From Magicicada septendecula (Eukaryota > Arthropoda > Insecta > Hemiptera > Cicadidae): DNA of 64,000 nucleotides. Under the pieces are notes generated by a model. That model saw only the letters and a list, made by a program, of their open reading frames with translations, did not search any database and was not told the origin of the DNA. A program made the position numbers and the translations under genes. Where the stretch lies: assembly GCA_034769895.1 (NCBI GenBank), contig CM068370.1, positions 42,954,844-43,018,843 of the forward strand, read 5' to 3'. Numbering within the stretch: position 1 is the first letter of the stretch; each line of letters starts with the position of its first letter. This document shows, piece after piece, positions 11,190-23,425 of the stretch.

Positions 11190-12016
11190 TGAGTTATCAG
11201 TCGCCAAATAAAAATATCGGTACGGAGAACCATACATAACTTTCATGTTCTCAGAATTATATTTAAAATCATTTTCGAAATGAAATATTTCCATAGAAAC
11301 TACTTCTTTCTCCAGCTTTAAACACAGTACTGTGGTAACTAACGTGTACCTCACGTTAGCGCACTCGATTTTCACTTATAACGGCAGTCGATAACATTGC
11401 AGAAACGTCTGGTTTTGTAGAAAACATTGGATCATAGCCAAGCGGCTCGGAACGAATTTTAACAACAAACTATTTCTTTGTTGCCGATAACGTAGTAGAC
11501 CTACACATATAAAAAATAAATTATCCCCTCCCCCTTCAACTGTCATTTTCATTTATAAAAAGTTACTCCCTCCCCTTCAACTACCCTTACAATTTTTATA
11601 TATTTCATCTACCTTTCTACAGTGGATTATTATGACTTTCTTTTCAGGATACTTTATTTATAAAATTTAAGCACTTTACTCTTGTTAAAACATAAAACCT
11701 TGCAGGTAAATTACCCCTTCCCCTTAACCGATCTTGACTAAAATCGACAGGCCTTGAGTCTTCTACAACTCAGGTACATATATTAAAAATTATTTAATTC
11801 TGTTTGAAGTTGAGGCAGTCATTGTTCGCCATAGAAAAAAATTCTATACATAGACACACAGACACACAGATACACAGACACACACACACAGACACCGTTC
11901 AGAAAATGACTTTTCTTCATATTTTGAGGGTAGTACAATCAGAATTAGCCGGTATCTTGAACACGACTTTTTTTCGCCATCACCATACTTCCATTTCCTT
12001 GTGGAACATGGAAGTA
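11190..12016 (+). repeat. Dispersed repeat X, copy 1 (about 0.8 kb)
   Basis: Shares a long collinear pattern with 13778-14072, 37221-37965 (minus) and 51240-51990: GGAGAACCATAC near the start, a CCTTCCCCTTAACCGATCTT block, a CACAGACA run, and TTTTGAGGGTAGTACAATCAG near the end. Start and end carry opposed copies of ACTTCCATGTTC, which might be remnants of terminal inverted repeats. No transposase is seen; class unknown. Confidence 0.75.
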
Positions 12017-12285
12017 ACAAAGTGTTTTCTCTTTCTCTGTCAGCGCTAACAGACAAAAAAGAAACGGCAACAGTGGAAAAGCTTCGATACTTGTGACGTG
12101 ACGTCCCGTCAGTATTGTTCAGCAGATAAAACCGCCGAGTTAATCAACTTTACGAAGGCGATAACGCCAGGCGTAGGATTCTATCGATTGATGAAATTAC
12201 TGTATGCACTGTATGGCGCTGCAGGGAAGCGAGGGCAATCATAAGAATGCGAATAACGTGTTCTGTATCTAATTTATACGGACTC

Positions 12286-12400
<115 letters not shown>

Positions 12401-12584
12401 GAGCCTATTCAGTCGGACAAGTAACGGTCGACGCTAAGTGTAGATGTGTTTGTTTACTCTGTGATCAACAAAGCTACGTAAATTAGCTTAACGAGGCACT
12501 TAGTTGTGACGTATGCGGTATATATCGTCACAAACATGACGGCAAGAACCAAACGTTGAAGAAATTTTAATGAGGATTTAGAAG

Positions 12585-12770
12585 AATAGAACTATGGCAA
12601 TGTCTTATATCGTGATGATTTGATTAGGAAGTGCTTTGACAAAACAAGAGGTGTGAATATCTGTGGAAGAAGAATTGAATGAACAAGGTTTGCTGATGAC
12701 ATGGCTGTTTTAGCAGAAAAGCAGATAATGGCTGTTTTAGCAGACATTGTATATTTCCAGTTGTTCTAGA
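12585..12770 (+). mobile_element. LINE remnant with RT FADD box
   Basis: Plus-strand codons include RFADDMAVLAEK, the catalytic box of a LINE reverse transcriptase, preceded by a decayed palm segment. A likely continuation, with YKYLGATNERY, lies at 13.14-13.24 kb beyond a Penelope-like fragment, so the LINE may be split by it. The block ATGGCTGTTTTAGCAGA is present twice (12701 and 12729), a small local duplication. Confidence 0.6.
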
Positions 12771-12774
12771 GTGT

Positions 12775-13030
12775 CAACAAACACACGAAAAAAAAAAACG
12801 ACATCCTAAACGAACAGACACAATTCAAATCGCACGCATTATTCGAACATACCTCACCCCACACACACAGCATCGATATTTCGAAATTCGATTCCGTCGC
12901 CCACAACAGGACGGACAGCGCTACCAGCGGCGGCCTCTGAAGAAGCCTTTTAAAGGCGAAAACCGGTTCAGGCTGTAAGGTAAAACTTTATGCTTTTACT
13001 TATAAAAAACTTAGTGTTCCGAGTCGTTAA
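12775..13030 (+). mobile_element. Penelope-like element fragment with hammerhead motif
   Basis: The plus strand encodes NDILNEQTQFKSHALFEH, the end of the GIY-YIG endonuclease region of Penelope-like elements as read at 24.1-24.5 kb, followed by the 3' untranslated part. Identity to the 24.3-24.56 kb copy is high over about 250 bp. It contains a complete hammerhead-like motif at 12931-12975, whereas the homologous site in the other copy is decayed. Confidence 0.75.
12931..12975 (+). ncRNA. Hammerhead ribozyme-like motif in Penelope-like 3' region
   Basis: The first stem I strand is CGGCCT at 12931-12936. Core CTGAAGA (12937-12943) fits CUGANGA. Helix II is formed by GCC...GGC around an AT-rich loop (12945-12957), and core GAAA is at 12958-12961. 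Helix III would be the palindrome AACCGGTT, giving U12968 and then C12969 as the cleavage base. The stem I partner AGGCTG (12970-12975) pairs with the first strand, with one G-U wobble. Hammerheads of this compact type are known from Penelope-like elements; activity is inferred. Confidence 0.7.
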
Positions 13031-13134
13031 TACAATAGTGGTATTTAGTTAAGTAACGGACACGTCATGGACAACGAAATCCAAGAATCCCCTAATAATA
13101 ATAGTAATAATAATAATACGATGATTATTGATTT

Positions 13135-13245
13135 GACAGGAAAAAGTAGAAGACTTGGCTGAAGAAGAGTAGTATAAATATTTGGGAGCCACAAATGAAA
13201 GGTATACAACATACGTAATAGCCTTAAGTAAATTAAATAAAAACT
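13135..13245 (+). mobile_element. LINE fragment, probable continuation of 12585-12770
   Basis: Short plus-strand reading KVEDLAEEE and YKYLGATNERY resembles the post-FADD region of LINE reverse transcriptases. It stops within a hundred bases. Confidence 0.4.
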
Positions 13246-13439
13246 TGTAATTATTTTACTGTTTGCGTTGATGAGTACCGTCAAAGATCACAGTAATCTA
13301 CAATAATCTTGCTAAACAATACACAAAAATGTAATATGTGGACCGAATTCTTAAAAATTGGGAGTATATTTTGTGATTTGTGTTTATTTTGTCTGAGACA
13401 TAAACGTACTGGATAAAATAGTTTTCTTTCAGAGTGTTG

Positions 13440-13680
13440 CTCAGTTGATAAGTAGCTCATGTTTACGTAGAAGATGGCGCATTTAATGTGTTCGATAGCT
13501 GTCACTATTTCTGTCTGCCTTATGAAAACAAATGGATGTGTGCTAATTGTTTGTTGTTTGTGTAGACATTTCTCTCTGTCTGTTATTGCCATCTCATCGT
13601 ATCGTCACTACTTGTCAGCGACGCCGACGTCTATATGCGTATTATCATTTGCGTTAGAGTGTACTGAGATAACATACCGT
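13440..13680 (+). repeat. Dispersed repeat Y, copy 1
   Basis: Matches 52670-52870 in the same orientation: GATAGCTGTCACTATTTCTG, then GTGTAGACATT, a CACTTGTCAGC-like block and TATCATTTG. Class unknown; the plus-strand ORF at 13474-13746 is not conserved in the other copy. Confidence 0.65.
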
Positions 13681-13777
13681 ATATTAAAAATTCCCCCCCC
13701 CGTCAGTACTTTGATTATGTGTGTTTCTTCTACGCAAACGCCCTGAATTGTTACTATTACTAACACTCAGTTACTGT

Positions 13778-14072
13778 AAAACGTTGCAGACAAACTACCC
13801 CTTCCCCTTAACCGATCTTCACTAAAATCAACAGGTCTTGAGTGCTCTACAACTGGGATACATGTGCAAAAATTATACGATTCTGTTTGAATTTGTCGAA
13901 GTTATTGGTTGCCATAGTAAACATTCTACACTCAGACATACACACAGACACTTTTCGGAAAATGACTTTTCTTGATGTTTTGAGGGTAGTGCAATCAGAA
14001 TCTGCCCTTATCTCGAACACGATTTTTTCGCGATCACCATACTTCCATTTCCTTACGGAACATGGAGGTAAA
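13778..14072 (+). repeat. Dispersed repeat X, copy 2 (3' part)
   Basis: Matches the last 300 bp of the copies at 11.2-12.0 and 51.2-52.0 kb, from the CCTTCCCCTTAACCGATCTT block to GGAACATGGAGG. The first half is missing. Confidence 0.75.
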
Positions 14073-14099
14073 AAAAAATAATGGATATTAGCCACTGTT

Positions 14100-14555
14100 G
14101 ATTTAATTTTCTAAAATAACAATATATATATAAACGAAAACTTACCGGTCCTATCACTCAAAACCTGTGAGCACGTTGTGCGGAGCGATGGTATGATTCA
14201 ATGAGTTTTACTTGATTTACGCCATTCATTTATTTGACAAATGGTTTCTCCAAGGTAAGTTGTCTCGGTTACTTACATGTACTTTTTGTTACCGTATCTA
14301 CTTGTCTTTCTGATAGATTTTCATTCGTCACCATCATTATCGTCCTCATTTCAGTTTATACAGAATGTTCCTTTACCGCCTTTATTCCTCCCACTCTTCA
14401 TTGGGCGTCACAAGGTTATTCTCTCTAACCGTTTGAACACCCATTCTTGTTCAATCACGTTGTGGCGTTCTTGCTAGACTTTTTCAAATTCTGTGTACAA
14501 TTGTTATGCAATATACACCCGACTCATTTCTTTTAACCGAGTTTACTATATGCTC
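14100..14555. other. Unassigned sequence
   Basis: Two overlapping plus-strand ORFs (14234-14428, 14277-14477) are hydrophobic and low in information. No gene can be supported. Confidence 0.35.
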
Positions 14556-14560
14556 AAAGG

Positions 14561-14995
14561 TTGCTCAAAAGTTATGTTTGGAGCGTTGCTTTGTATGGTG
14601 CAGAGACATGGACACTGAGGAAGGAGGATGAGAAAAGATTAGAAGTATTTGAGATGTGGGTTTGGCAAGCAATGGAAAAAGTGAGGTGGGTTGATAAAGT
14701 AAGGAGTGATGAAGTTGTAATAAGAATAGGGGAAGAGAGAAGAATCCTGAAGGCAATAGAAAATAGGAAAATAAATTCGTTAGGTTATTGTTTAAGAAGA
14801 GACTGCTTGCTTACAACTGCCATGGAGGGTGTCATAGAAGGAGAATAAAGAAGAGGGCGTAGAAGAATGAAGTTAATAGATAGCATTAAAATCAGAGGGT
14901 GTTACGAAGAAACGAAAAGACTGGCATGCGATAGGACAGCTTGGAGAGCTGTTACCATTTGAAGACCTGCCTTAGGGCAGAACACAAAATAACTA
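14561..14995 (+). mobile_element. LINE remnant, group D, RT C-terminal part
   Basis: The open frame 14561-14848 reads YVWSVALYGAETWTLRKEDE and EVFEMWVWQAMEKVRWVDKV, then breaks at a stop and continues in frame with RRGRRRMKLIDSIK and an RTAWRAV tail, the canonical end of a LINE ORF2. It is 5' truncated: the polymerase core is absent. Confidence 0.85.
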
Positions 14996-14999
14996 TATG

Positions 15000-15835
15000 C
15001 TCAAACGTGTCAGAGAAATTTTATCTCTGACGCCTGCATTCTACTCCTGTAAAATGTTGACGTTGTTGTCGTTGTTGTTTGTATGCTAACTGCAGTACAA
15101 TAACACAGTAACAGTCATAACGTTATCTAATATTTTCTTCCTGTGCCTCCGCACCTTATTATGGAGTGATCTCTTGTTCGTTCCACTCAAATATGGAGTT
15201 TGTACAGCTTGATATCGATATTTCGGTAATCATCACAGACAATGTTACCTTGACACTGAGCAAAGTGGCTAAATTGCTTTACACGTTTGCCGTTTGCCAT
15301 TGTACAGCGTTCAGTATTGAACCGGCAAGTTAAATAAAGCTGTGATTGTGGTTTTCGTTTTGAGCTCTTCATACATTTCAAGGAGCTTAAGATTTAAAAA
15401 AAATCACACTTTGAGAGTACCGTGGATAACGATTGTTACGTGCTATGTGTATTAAATTGGGTGATTAATTGCTGGGCCCAAACAGACGTAATACGAACAC
15501 ATTTCGACACCAATAACTGTGATATTTACATAGAATGCTATTAATAATAAGGCACAATAGAAAATAATTAGTACTAAGTTTTAGTGAGCAGAATCAGCAT
15601 TGATTTATTTTAGTACATTAAAGATTAGCCTCTTTGAGTGTAAAAAATTAAGCGGACTATAATCAATGTTGATTCATCAATCAATGTCAGCTTACAAAGT
15701 CTATTACGTACATGGTAGCAACAACTCCTTAATTATAAACAAGTTTTTGTGTCACATAAATGAATATACTTAGTTCATTTTCTTTTCTGTCTGGAGTGCT
15801 AAAACTTGGAGTTCCGGATGCGCATTTAATTAGTA
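15000..15835. other. Unassigned sequence
   Basis: AT-rich noncoding sequence; the minus ORF at 15187-15381 is not recognisable. A GTTGTTGTCGTTGTTGTT-like run lies near 15060. Confidence 0.35.
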
Positions 15836-15839
15836 ATTA

Positions 15840-16110
15840 ATTAGTTTACTTGAAAGAACGAAGGGCGTGTCTTCTCTAAGCATGATGTCGCCGACGACGT
15901 CTGCAGGTGAGTGTCGTAGAGACGTGTTTCCTGGGAACTCTCGCGAGGTATCAGGCTCCGTCTCTTTAAGTACGCGCAGGTTACATCCGCGAAGGAGAGC
16001 TTCCTGGAGAAAATCAAAACTGCCGGTACTCTTCGACCAAGCCGATGCTTGGTATGTCAAGTTCCCTGCACAAAGGGCAGATTTGAAGAAAATTGCCTGA
16101 CTCTGGTCAC
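15840..16110 (+). other. G+C- and CpG-richer island with consensus splice donor
   Basis: The base composition rises here and CpG is frequent. Two ATGs (15882, 15885) open a short frame that runs to a consensus 5' splice site CAG|GTGAGT at 15906/15907. Overlapping ORFs exist on both strands (plus 15867-16100, minus 15830-16114) without known domains. It could be a first exon of a host gene, an exon on the other strand, or another repeat. I cannot choose. Confidence 0.25.
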
Positions 16111-16114
16111 CCAA

Positions 16115-17127
16115 TTACAAACTTGGACCCCAGTAGCTGACTGAGCAAAAAAAAAGATCGATCAGCTGAGTAGGCTACTGAATAGTTTTGTAAAGAAAAG
16201 GTGGGGGCGTGACGTCGAAGGACAACAAACAAACCTCAGGTGATTGCACTACCAACCCGATACGATACGTCACGGACGCATCATTGTTTAGATTAATAAT
16301 AATAACGACATACTCGTTGGAGCTGCCGAATAACTGCAACACGATCTTTAGATTCAAATGTATTGACACCAGTTGCAATGAAATAATTACAAATTCTGTG
16401 TCGCCTTTAACAAAAAGACAGTTTAAGAAACTACTGCAAAACCAAAAAATTCCAATAACTTTGTCTACTTATACAAATCAGAAGCCATTTGATAACATAT
16501 AGTTCGTTTTGTACAGGTCACTGTAAAATCATATATTACGCAGTAATATTGTGCATGATTTTGAGCGCTATTTGTGAATTTGTGTTTGTGTTATTACATA
16601 CATATATCACGTTTCGTCATCTAATATCACGTTACAGTCATTCATCCTATAATGTCTGACTGTAACGTGAACCTAACTGAACGTATAATATTGAAAGTAG
16701 CTGAACTTTTCACAGCGTGTTTCGTGGACTGAAAAATTACAAGATCGTCTGCCAACAAGAGTGTGTTCAGATATATAACTCGCAATATTCGGAATTCAGT
16801 GCTTCTTTTCCTCATGAATCGTCATTGTATATTGAGATTGATAAATTACACCTTTACGAAAAATGAAGTTAATAATAAGTGTAATATTGTTCACGGAATT
16901 CATTCCATGATTTAATTTCGTGTGTTTGTTATGATTGTGCTTGATTTCTTGGAAATAGCGCCATAACAACGGCTCGATTTAGAAAGAATTATTTTCTAAG
17001 AAACGCCAGTCCCTTAGCGGATAGCGTTGACATAATACGTACGTACGACTAAGGTCAAAAATTAGTTCTCCATTTCATACGAATATCGGTGGAAAATTTT
17101 TATTAAAGGTAATAAAATTTAAGTATA
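16115..17127. other. Unassigned sequence
   Basis: A 97-codon plus-strand ORF (16209-16502) has no recognised domain and no obvious splice context. GTAACGTGA-type blocks repeat near 16630-16670 (CACGTTACAGTCATTC and its inverse GACTGTAACGTG), giving a small inverted repeat. Nothing more is supported. Confidence 0.35.
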
Positions 17128-17450
<323 letters not shown>

Positions 17451-17574
17451 ATAATATTAATATTGCTTACATGATTTTTTCGTGTATTAGTATTTACTTT
17501 TATTTTTTCTAAGCGAAACAGACATTTTAGTAACACGAAAGTATGTGTAGTAATTAGTAATTAAAATTTTTTTT

Positions 17575-17890
17575 GCGATTTAATTACGGCTGGCGTCGTC
17601 TCTCGCACCCTAGCTTCTACTGGCGCCGGTCTAAACAGTCCTGTTCTGTAAGTCCTGTTGCATTCATTGCATCTTCGACATTCATTTTCCATGAATATGT
17701 AAGTCTTCCTTTTTTCTTCTAGAGGGTGGAGTCCATTCCCATACTTTCCTTGGCCATCTCTCATCCGACATTCTTTTTAGGTGTCCGAACCAATTTAATC
17801 AAAGTCCTTTTCCGTTTGCCAAGTCGATTTCCATTTGACCCGTCGGGCTGTATTTTTCTACGATTTTTAGTAATTTGACCTGTTTCTAAG
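17575..17890 (-). mobile_element. LINE 3' tail remnant, group E
   Basis: The minus strand reads a decayed tail with GMDSTL, KKKEDLHIHGK-like and MNATGL-like codons, characteristic of the last residues of arthropod LINE ORF2 (basic GRP/KKxR stretch, then a TGLTEQD-like tail). It is heavily interrupted by stops and frameshifts. Confidence 0.5.
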
Positions 17891-17899
17891 GATAGAGGA

Positions 17900-18464
17900 A
17901 TTGGCCATATCCTCAACCCCCAGCCTGGAGGACTGAAAACTCTTATTTTAGTGTTATCATACCACTATATTAGATACCACTATTTAGATGGTCTGTTCCA
18001 GTTAATTAAAGGGCGCTAGAAACTTGCCCTTCATCCTCTCTCGTCTGCTACATAACATACACCCATTGAATGCCGTGTACCCAGGAGCCACGCGACTAAA
18101 GTCTTCGAGGACGTGAGAGTAGGATTTGTTGGCAAAGCTGAGTTCGATTTCTGGAATTTCTGATCCATTTATCAGAAATCAGTGGGCTTTTCTCTGAAGT
18201 TTTTTATTATATAGGCAGCAGCAACCTATACAATCTCAGGGACCCTTTACTACCTTTGGCATCCAAGAATATTATAACGGAATAATTGAATGCTCGTAGT
18301 AACGTTTCAGAACCAAATAGCGCATTTATTTGTAAATAAATATTTAAAAAATATCCATCATCATTTTCGTCATAATTGTGTATCGGCTTATGACGTTTCT
18401 CGAAGTTTACCGATTTTTGGTCATCATATGTCTCGGTACTTCCATTAATCAACCTTAACGTTTC
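17900..18464. other. Unassigned sequence
   Basis: The minus-strand ORF at 18207-18452 has no recognised domain. No repeat family was identified. Confidence 0.35.
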
Positions 18465-18590
18465 TCATCCTATATCTCTGTCTAAGCTTTTAAAGTCTTC
18501 TTCTCGCCTTTGTGTGCTAATTCAACATTTATTTTCGGAAGTCTAAATTCGGCTATTCGTTTGATGTGTCCATACTAAATCAACTATGTA
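18465..18590 (-). mobile_element. LINE tail fragment cut by an LTR
   Basis: The minus strand reads YGHIKRIAEFRLPKINVEL, the W-x-G-H-x-x-R-M / R-x-P-K pattern of LINE C-termini. It ends at the LTR beginning at 18592. Confidence 0.55.
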
Positions 18591-18591
18591 C

Positions 18592-19074
18592 TGTTACTAC
18601 AATTATGTAACGCTCTGGAAAAGTCGAGAGTGTCGTTGTACACGATTCTCAGCTAGCCGAGCAGGTGCAGCATCTCTGTCAAGGCCGTGCTGACAAGTGC
18701 CACTCCAGATATTTCTAGTACTTTTAACTACGTAAATTATACTGGTACACCGCCAATAGAATGGAAAATTATTCAAGGACATCTGCCGGCTATATATAAG
18801 CAACAGCGGCCGGCTTAGCTAGTTAGTTACACCTGACGAGATTGTAGAGCGCTGAAAAAGTGATTGGTGAAAAGTGATTAATGTATTATAATTAGTGCGT
18901 AACTCTTAATAGTTTGGCATTATTATTGCGTGTGGACAAATTTAACTTGAATTATTGTAGCAGAGTGCCTTTTTGAATTCACATTGTTATTTGGGACTAA
19001 TTAAAACTGGTAATTATTGATGTCATTGGTGTCCGTATTTTGCTTCCACTGAACAATAAGAGACCGTCGTAACA
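18592..19074 (+). mobile_element. Solo LTR, family A, copy 2
   Basis: 483 bp from TGTTACTACAATTATG to GACCGTCGTAACA, with TG...CA ends. It aligns over its length with 445-897 and 41517-42646. A TATA box lies at 18791-18799, followed by the conserved GCGGCCGGCTTAG block. The flanks ATGTAC/ATATAC could be a diverged 6-bp duplication. No internal domain follows. Confidence 0.8.
18791..18799 (+). promoter_or_regulatory. TATA box of LTR family A copy 2
   Basis: TATATATAA sits 200 bp into the LTR, immediately before the conserved GC-rich block, in the same place as in the other family A copies. Confidence 0.5.
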
Positions 19075-19289
19075 ATATACTTGAACGTATACTTGTCATA
19101 ATTCCTATTTCTCGATTTTTTATTCTTTCTCTTCTAACGTATCGGCCACATGCTTAAAAACATCAATTTTATTTGCCGAATGATCGATTATTACTGTGAA
19201 TAAAATCTAACCCATGTAGCCTACACGAAAATGTACCATGTAATTGTGTATGTGTGCGCGCGCACGTACAAATGATAGAGCTTGTTATG

Positions 19290-19405
19290 TACCACTTTTA
19301 ATGTTGTGTTTACCCAATAGTTTTCTAATATACGTAACATTAGTATATAGGTTAAATGTTACTATAAATGATTTGTGTTACAGAGTACTACATTTGAAAT
19401 CGTAT
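19290..19405 (+). repeat. Dispersed repeat Z, copy 1
   Basis: About 110 bp nearly identical to 23312-23425: TTAATGTTGTGTTTACC, TAGTTTT, CGTAAC-TTAGTAT and TTTGTGTTACAGAGTACTA. The two copies lie 5' of a LINE relic and 3' of a Jockey relic respectively. TTTGTGTTACAG resembles a splice acceptor. Class unknown. Confidence 0.7.
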
Positions 19406-20110
19406 TTTTCGTAGTTCTTATTCAAGAAAATAAGGATTGTTTACAAAGAGCTATGATTCAATTACAAGAAGTGACAAGAGAGTACTCACTGACAATTTCA
19501 GGAAGAAAGGCTAAAACCATGGCTTTTAAAGATAAATATCCAGTGAGGACTAAGATAGTTATAAACAACACCACTTTTGAACAAATGAGACATTTCAAAT
19601 ATCTTATTTTACGGCTGTGCGGTAAGCTATGAATATGAATATGATACAAGAGAGAAGATAAATAAATGTAAGAATATTTGTGGTACAATTCATAGAAATC
19701 TTAAACATAAAACAAGACACAGCACAAGGATTACATTTTATAAGACAATTGCAATAACCATATTGATTTATGCGAGTGAGGCGTGGGTCATGACAAAAAA
19801 GGAATGCGGCAAGATTCAAAGTGCTGAAATGCAGTTTCTTAGAAATAGTCTAAATTATACATTACAATATAGAATAAGGAATGAAGATATCAGAGCAGAA
19901 CTCGAAGTAAAGGACGTAAATGAAATTATTCAAATTTTCAGAAGACAATGGTGGGATCATCTGCAAAGGATAACAGAGAATCGATTGCCGGAAGCGGCAC
20001 TGAACTGTAAAACCACTGGTAGAAGAGACGTGGGTCGTCCGAGGATGAGATGGGCGCCGGAACAGGTTTATATAAGCTAATCCTTGAAGAGGAGAAGAAG
20101 AAGAATTTTT
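19405..20110 (+). mobile_element. LINE remnant, group F, copy 1
   Basis: The plus strand reads LIQENKDCLQRAMIQLQEV, EYSLTISGRKAKTMAFK and, after a frame break near 19630, YASEAWVMTKKECGKIQSAE, RNEDIRAELEVKDVNEII and WWDHLQRITENRLPEAAL, then GRRDVGRPRMRW. It is the C-terminal half of a LINE ORF2 without the catalytic box. It ends in a short GAAGAGGAGAAGAAG tail. Other copies at 30.9 kb (minus), 39.6-40.5 kb and 52.3 kb show that the GAA tract is part of the element's 3' end. Confidence 0.8.
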
Positions 20111-22855
20111 TTCTTTCGCACTGTTGCTTTAGGTCCCTCCCGTCACCCATATTGTAACGCGACGAATTGAAGGACTCGATACGTTACATAAAACTAACAT
20201 AAAACTCCTAGGTAATTTAAGAATGACAAATGAATACAACAAGTACCATACAAGGTAGGGTAAAATAAAATAGAAATTAAGATAATAAGAATAGACTAAT
20301 AACGTTAGTAATAAGTAAGTGTTGTAAAGGCAATCTGTGATCAAATATAGAGGAAATAACTGTAAAACAACAGTCACTATAGACAAACAGGACTGTAAGT
20401 TTAGTGTCAGTGTTAGTGAACAAAATATAGTCACAAGGAAATGAAAGCAAAGTGCGATTAAAAGAAAAAAAAACTAAGTAAACTGTGAAGGGACTGGTAG
20501 TCAATACCTTGGAGATGAACACTCATTTAAGGGTGGTAAGATTTAAGTAAACGAAAGAGTGACATTAATAGTAATGTAAGCAAGATGTTTAATGTTCAGA
20601 GGATATTTTTAAGTTTCAACATTTTATTACTAACCATTTCCTGGTTATTATTATTATTGATGTTTATTACAGGGCAAATACTGTCATTTGTTCCATTACA
20701 GTCAACATACCCTAACTGTTTAATAGTAATGGAAGAGTTTATAAACAAAATAGTCTTACTGATAAGACAAAACGAACTGTTATTATTGTATAAGCTAGGT
20801 GACAGGGTCTTACACAATAAGATGTTATAATTTAGTTAATTAGAGTGTAGCCATAGAGGCAGAATATTGTTTTCATGTTTATATAATGTGTTATAAAATA
20901 GTCATAGTATATAGGCAGAACAGTATTTAATATTTGAATGTTGTGTTATGAATTAATTATAAATAACCAAAATGTAAAGGGCCAAAAGGCTACTTAATAT
21001 CAGAAAGTGAAACATTGTAATATGAGACAGTAATTAGTAATAGGCCAATTTCTGCCTAACAATTATAGTAAACCTTCAGTAAACAAGAACAGTAAAGTAA
21101 ATTAGTAAGAGATGATATAAATGCCAAAGTAGGCCTAAATTAAATGTTAACCACCACATGTTAATAGTTTAATATAATTGTATTAGAATAAGGAAAGTGT
21201 CAGAACTTAAGTATAATGGCCATAAAGATGGTATTTTTTTAAGTTCCTAAATTAATTATTAAGGCACTTACATAACCTATAGCATATGAGATGTCAAAAT
21301 ATTTGTATTTTGACGAGGAATGTCTTTATTTTAACCAAATTAAGATTTATTAAATATTAAATAGGGCACAAGTTGGAGTGGAAAATACAAAATTGTAAAT
21401 TTTAAATAATTTCGGTCCCATGACCCGTTGACCCGGCGTTTGACCAATAGGAAATCTGCTAAATTTTGGTCAATATCGTTGAGAACAGAAGAAAAAATAT
21501 TCACTCTATTGTTAGGACACCAAACTATTAAGGTCGCCGATGTGCTATCTAGAGTAACAAAAGTATAACGGAATCAAATCTTGAAGAAAAAAATAAAAAA
21601 TGAAAAATTATAATACACCAGATTTGAAATGAAGTGGAAGAAATTAAATTGAAATAAAATCATAATAATCTAAAGAATAAAAAAATTAAATAATCATAAT
21701 ACGAGTATATTTAAGAAGATACTAAAGTGAATAACTTTAACTTTAATAATGTTACAAGGTTAAACATATTGTAACATTACAGTTCAACTTCACAACACCA
21801 AGATACATTAACTAACACTTTCCACCAACAGCACAAGTGAAAGAAAACGATATATAATTTAAAAACAGTGTACAACTAATGTAAATTATTTTATTTATAA
21901 AACTGACAGTGAATACATTTTCACATAAGTTAGGTGGTCAGCAAGCGGCCATTTTGTTTTGTACAGACGCCATTACAGTTGCTGGTGGAAGCTTGAAGCA
22001 AATTAATTTTTTGTTACATTTAAATAAAATTAACTCTCTCTAGTATTAGTAATTAAGATTTTGGAATAATTGTAATGTATGGTACTTTCCGTATGCATTT
22101 CTGACTTTTACTAACAGTATAAAAGAACCCACGAACTGACGAAATAACATTATAAAAATAAAAATATTTTAAGAGTCGAATTAAGTAAAAGAGTCGATAC
22201 GGCAATAATTTATTTCTACCTAAGGGTTGGCAAACTGAATGTGAATAAAATAAACGTTAATAAAACTAATCAATTGGTATTTAAAGAGTTTTTTGTTGAT
22301 AAATTAAGCTAAGGTTAAAGGATTTTTTTGGGTAATAAAGAAGAGTGAATACATATTGGCAATTTGAACTTCGTAGCAAACAAGGAAGAATCAGATAACC
22401 TACAATAGCCAATTCGATATCACGATCGATCGCAAGCATCAACAAAACCACTTTCGCTATTCAAAATAATTTTTTTTTATGACTCTTAGTAAACAAAGAA
22501 AACAAATTCGAATTATTTTTTTTTATAAATAATTTTTAACACATAATCCAAGAGAAAACGTTTAGGTCTTAACGAAGTACATCGTAAATAGGGTATACGT
22601 TTTATTACAATATTTATCAACTTCGTCCAACTTCGTTTATAGGCACAGGATTACCACACATGTAACAAACAAAGCGGTTCATGTTCAGGTTGCCATGAGA
22701 CCTTATATTGAGTGTCAATTTGTTGCTGAATCAATGATTCTTTTATTATTGTTCGTTCCATTTTGTCAGTACATGTGCCTTTCATATGACACCTTTGTTG
22801 TAGATTTTCTCACTGTCACATACAGTTTATATATGCCCAACATCTATACATGTAG
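20111..22855. other. AT-rich unassigned block
   Basis: About 2.7 kb of very AT-rich sequence, purine-biased on the plus strand, with no credible coding frame (ORFs at 20129-20830 are hydrophobic, low-information shadows). The start, TTGTAACGC...GTTACATAAAA, resembles the start of another AT-rich block at 43.79 kb, so the two may be members of one noncoding element family. Confidence 0.4.
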
Positions 22856-22899
22856 TTAGACGTATTGTTTTTGTAGCCAGTGCATATGTGAACGATATT

Positions 22900-23290
22900 C
22901 TAATATCACTACAAATGTACAAGGAATACCGTATGGCGATACTGCTAAGTATTTAGTTATCAACTTGGATACTAAAGTTTGACGGAAGGAGCATAAGCAT
23001 ATAAAAATAAAACGATATAAGCTTAATATCAAACTTAGGAAAACGGGCCGTCTACTTGGAAGAAGATCTGAGTTATCGCTTCGTGACAAACTCCTTCTCT
23101 ATAAGTAAATTTTAAATGGTGTTTAGCTCTGGGGTTGTGGCAAGAAAAGTAATATTAAGATGATACAAAGAATCCAAAACGAAGTTCTCCGGATTTATGC
23201 TCCGTTGTGTTTTCGGAGTGATGACATTCGTAGAGACCATGACGTGAACAAAGTTGTAGATGAAATCGGGAAATTTCTGCGAAATACAAA
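22900..23290 (+). mobile_element. Jockey-type LINE remnant, C-terminal part
   Basis: The plus strand gives TAKYLVINLDTKV, LWGCGKKSNIKMIQRIQNEV and LRIYAPLCFRSDDIRRDHDV, collinear with the tail of Jockey-like ORF2 as read at 6.7-7.5 kb. Two stops interrupt it. Polymerase motifs are missing. Confidence 0.75.
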
Positions 23291-23311
23291 ATGAAAACGT
23301 TGACATTATTT

Positions 23312-23425
23312 GTTATGTATCAATTTTAATGTTGTGTTTACCTAATAGTTTTATAACATACGTAACGTTAGTATGTAGGCTAAAAGTTACTATAAATTAT
23401 GTTTTGTGTTACAGAGTACTAAATT
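23312..23425 (+). repeat. Dispersed repeat Z, copy 2
   Basis: Second copy of the roughly 110-bp block at 19290-19405, same orientation. Confidence 0.7.
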
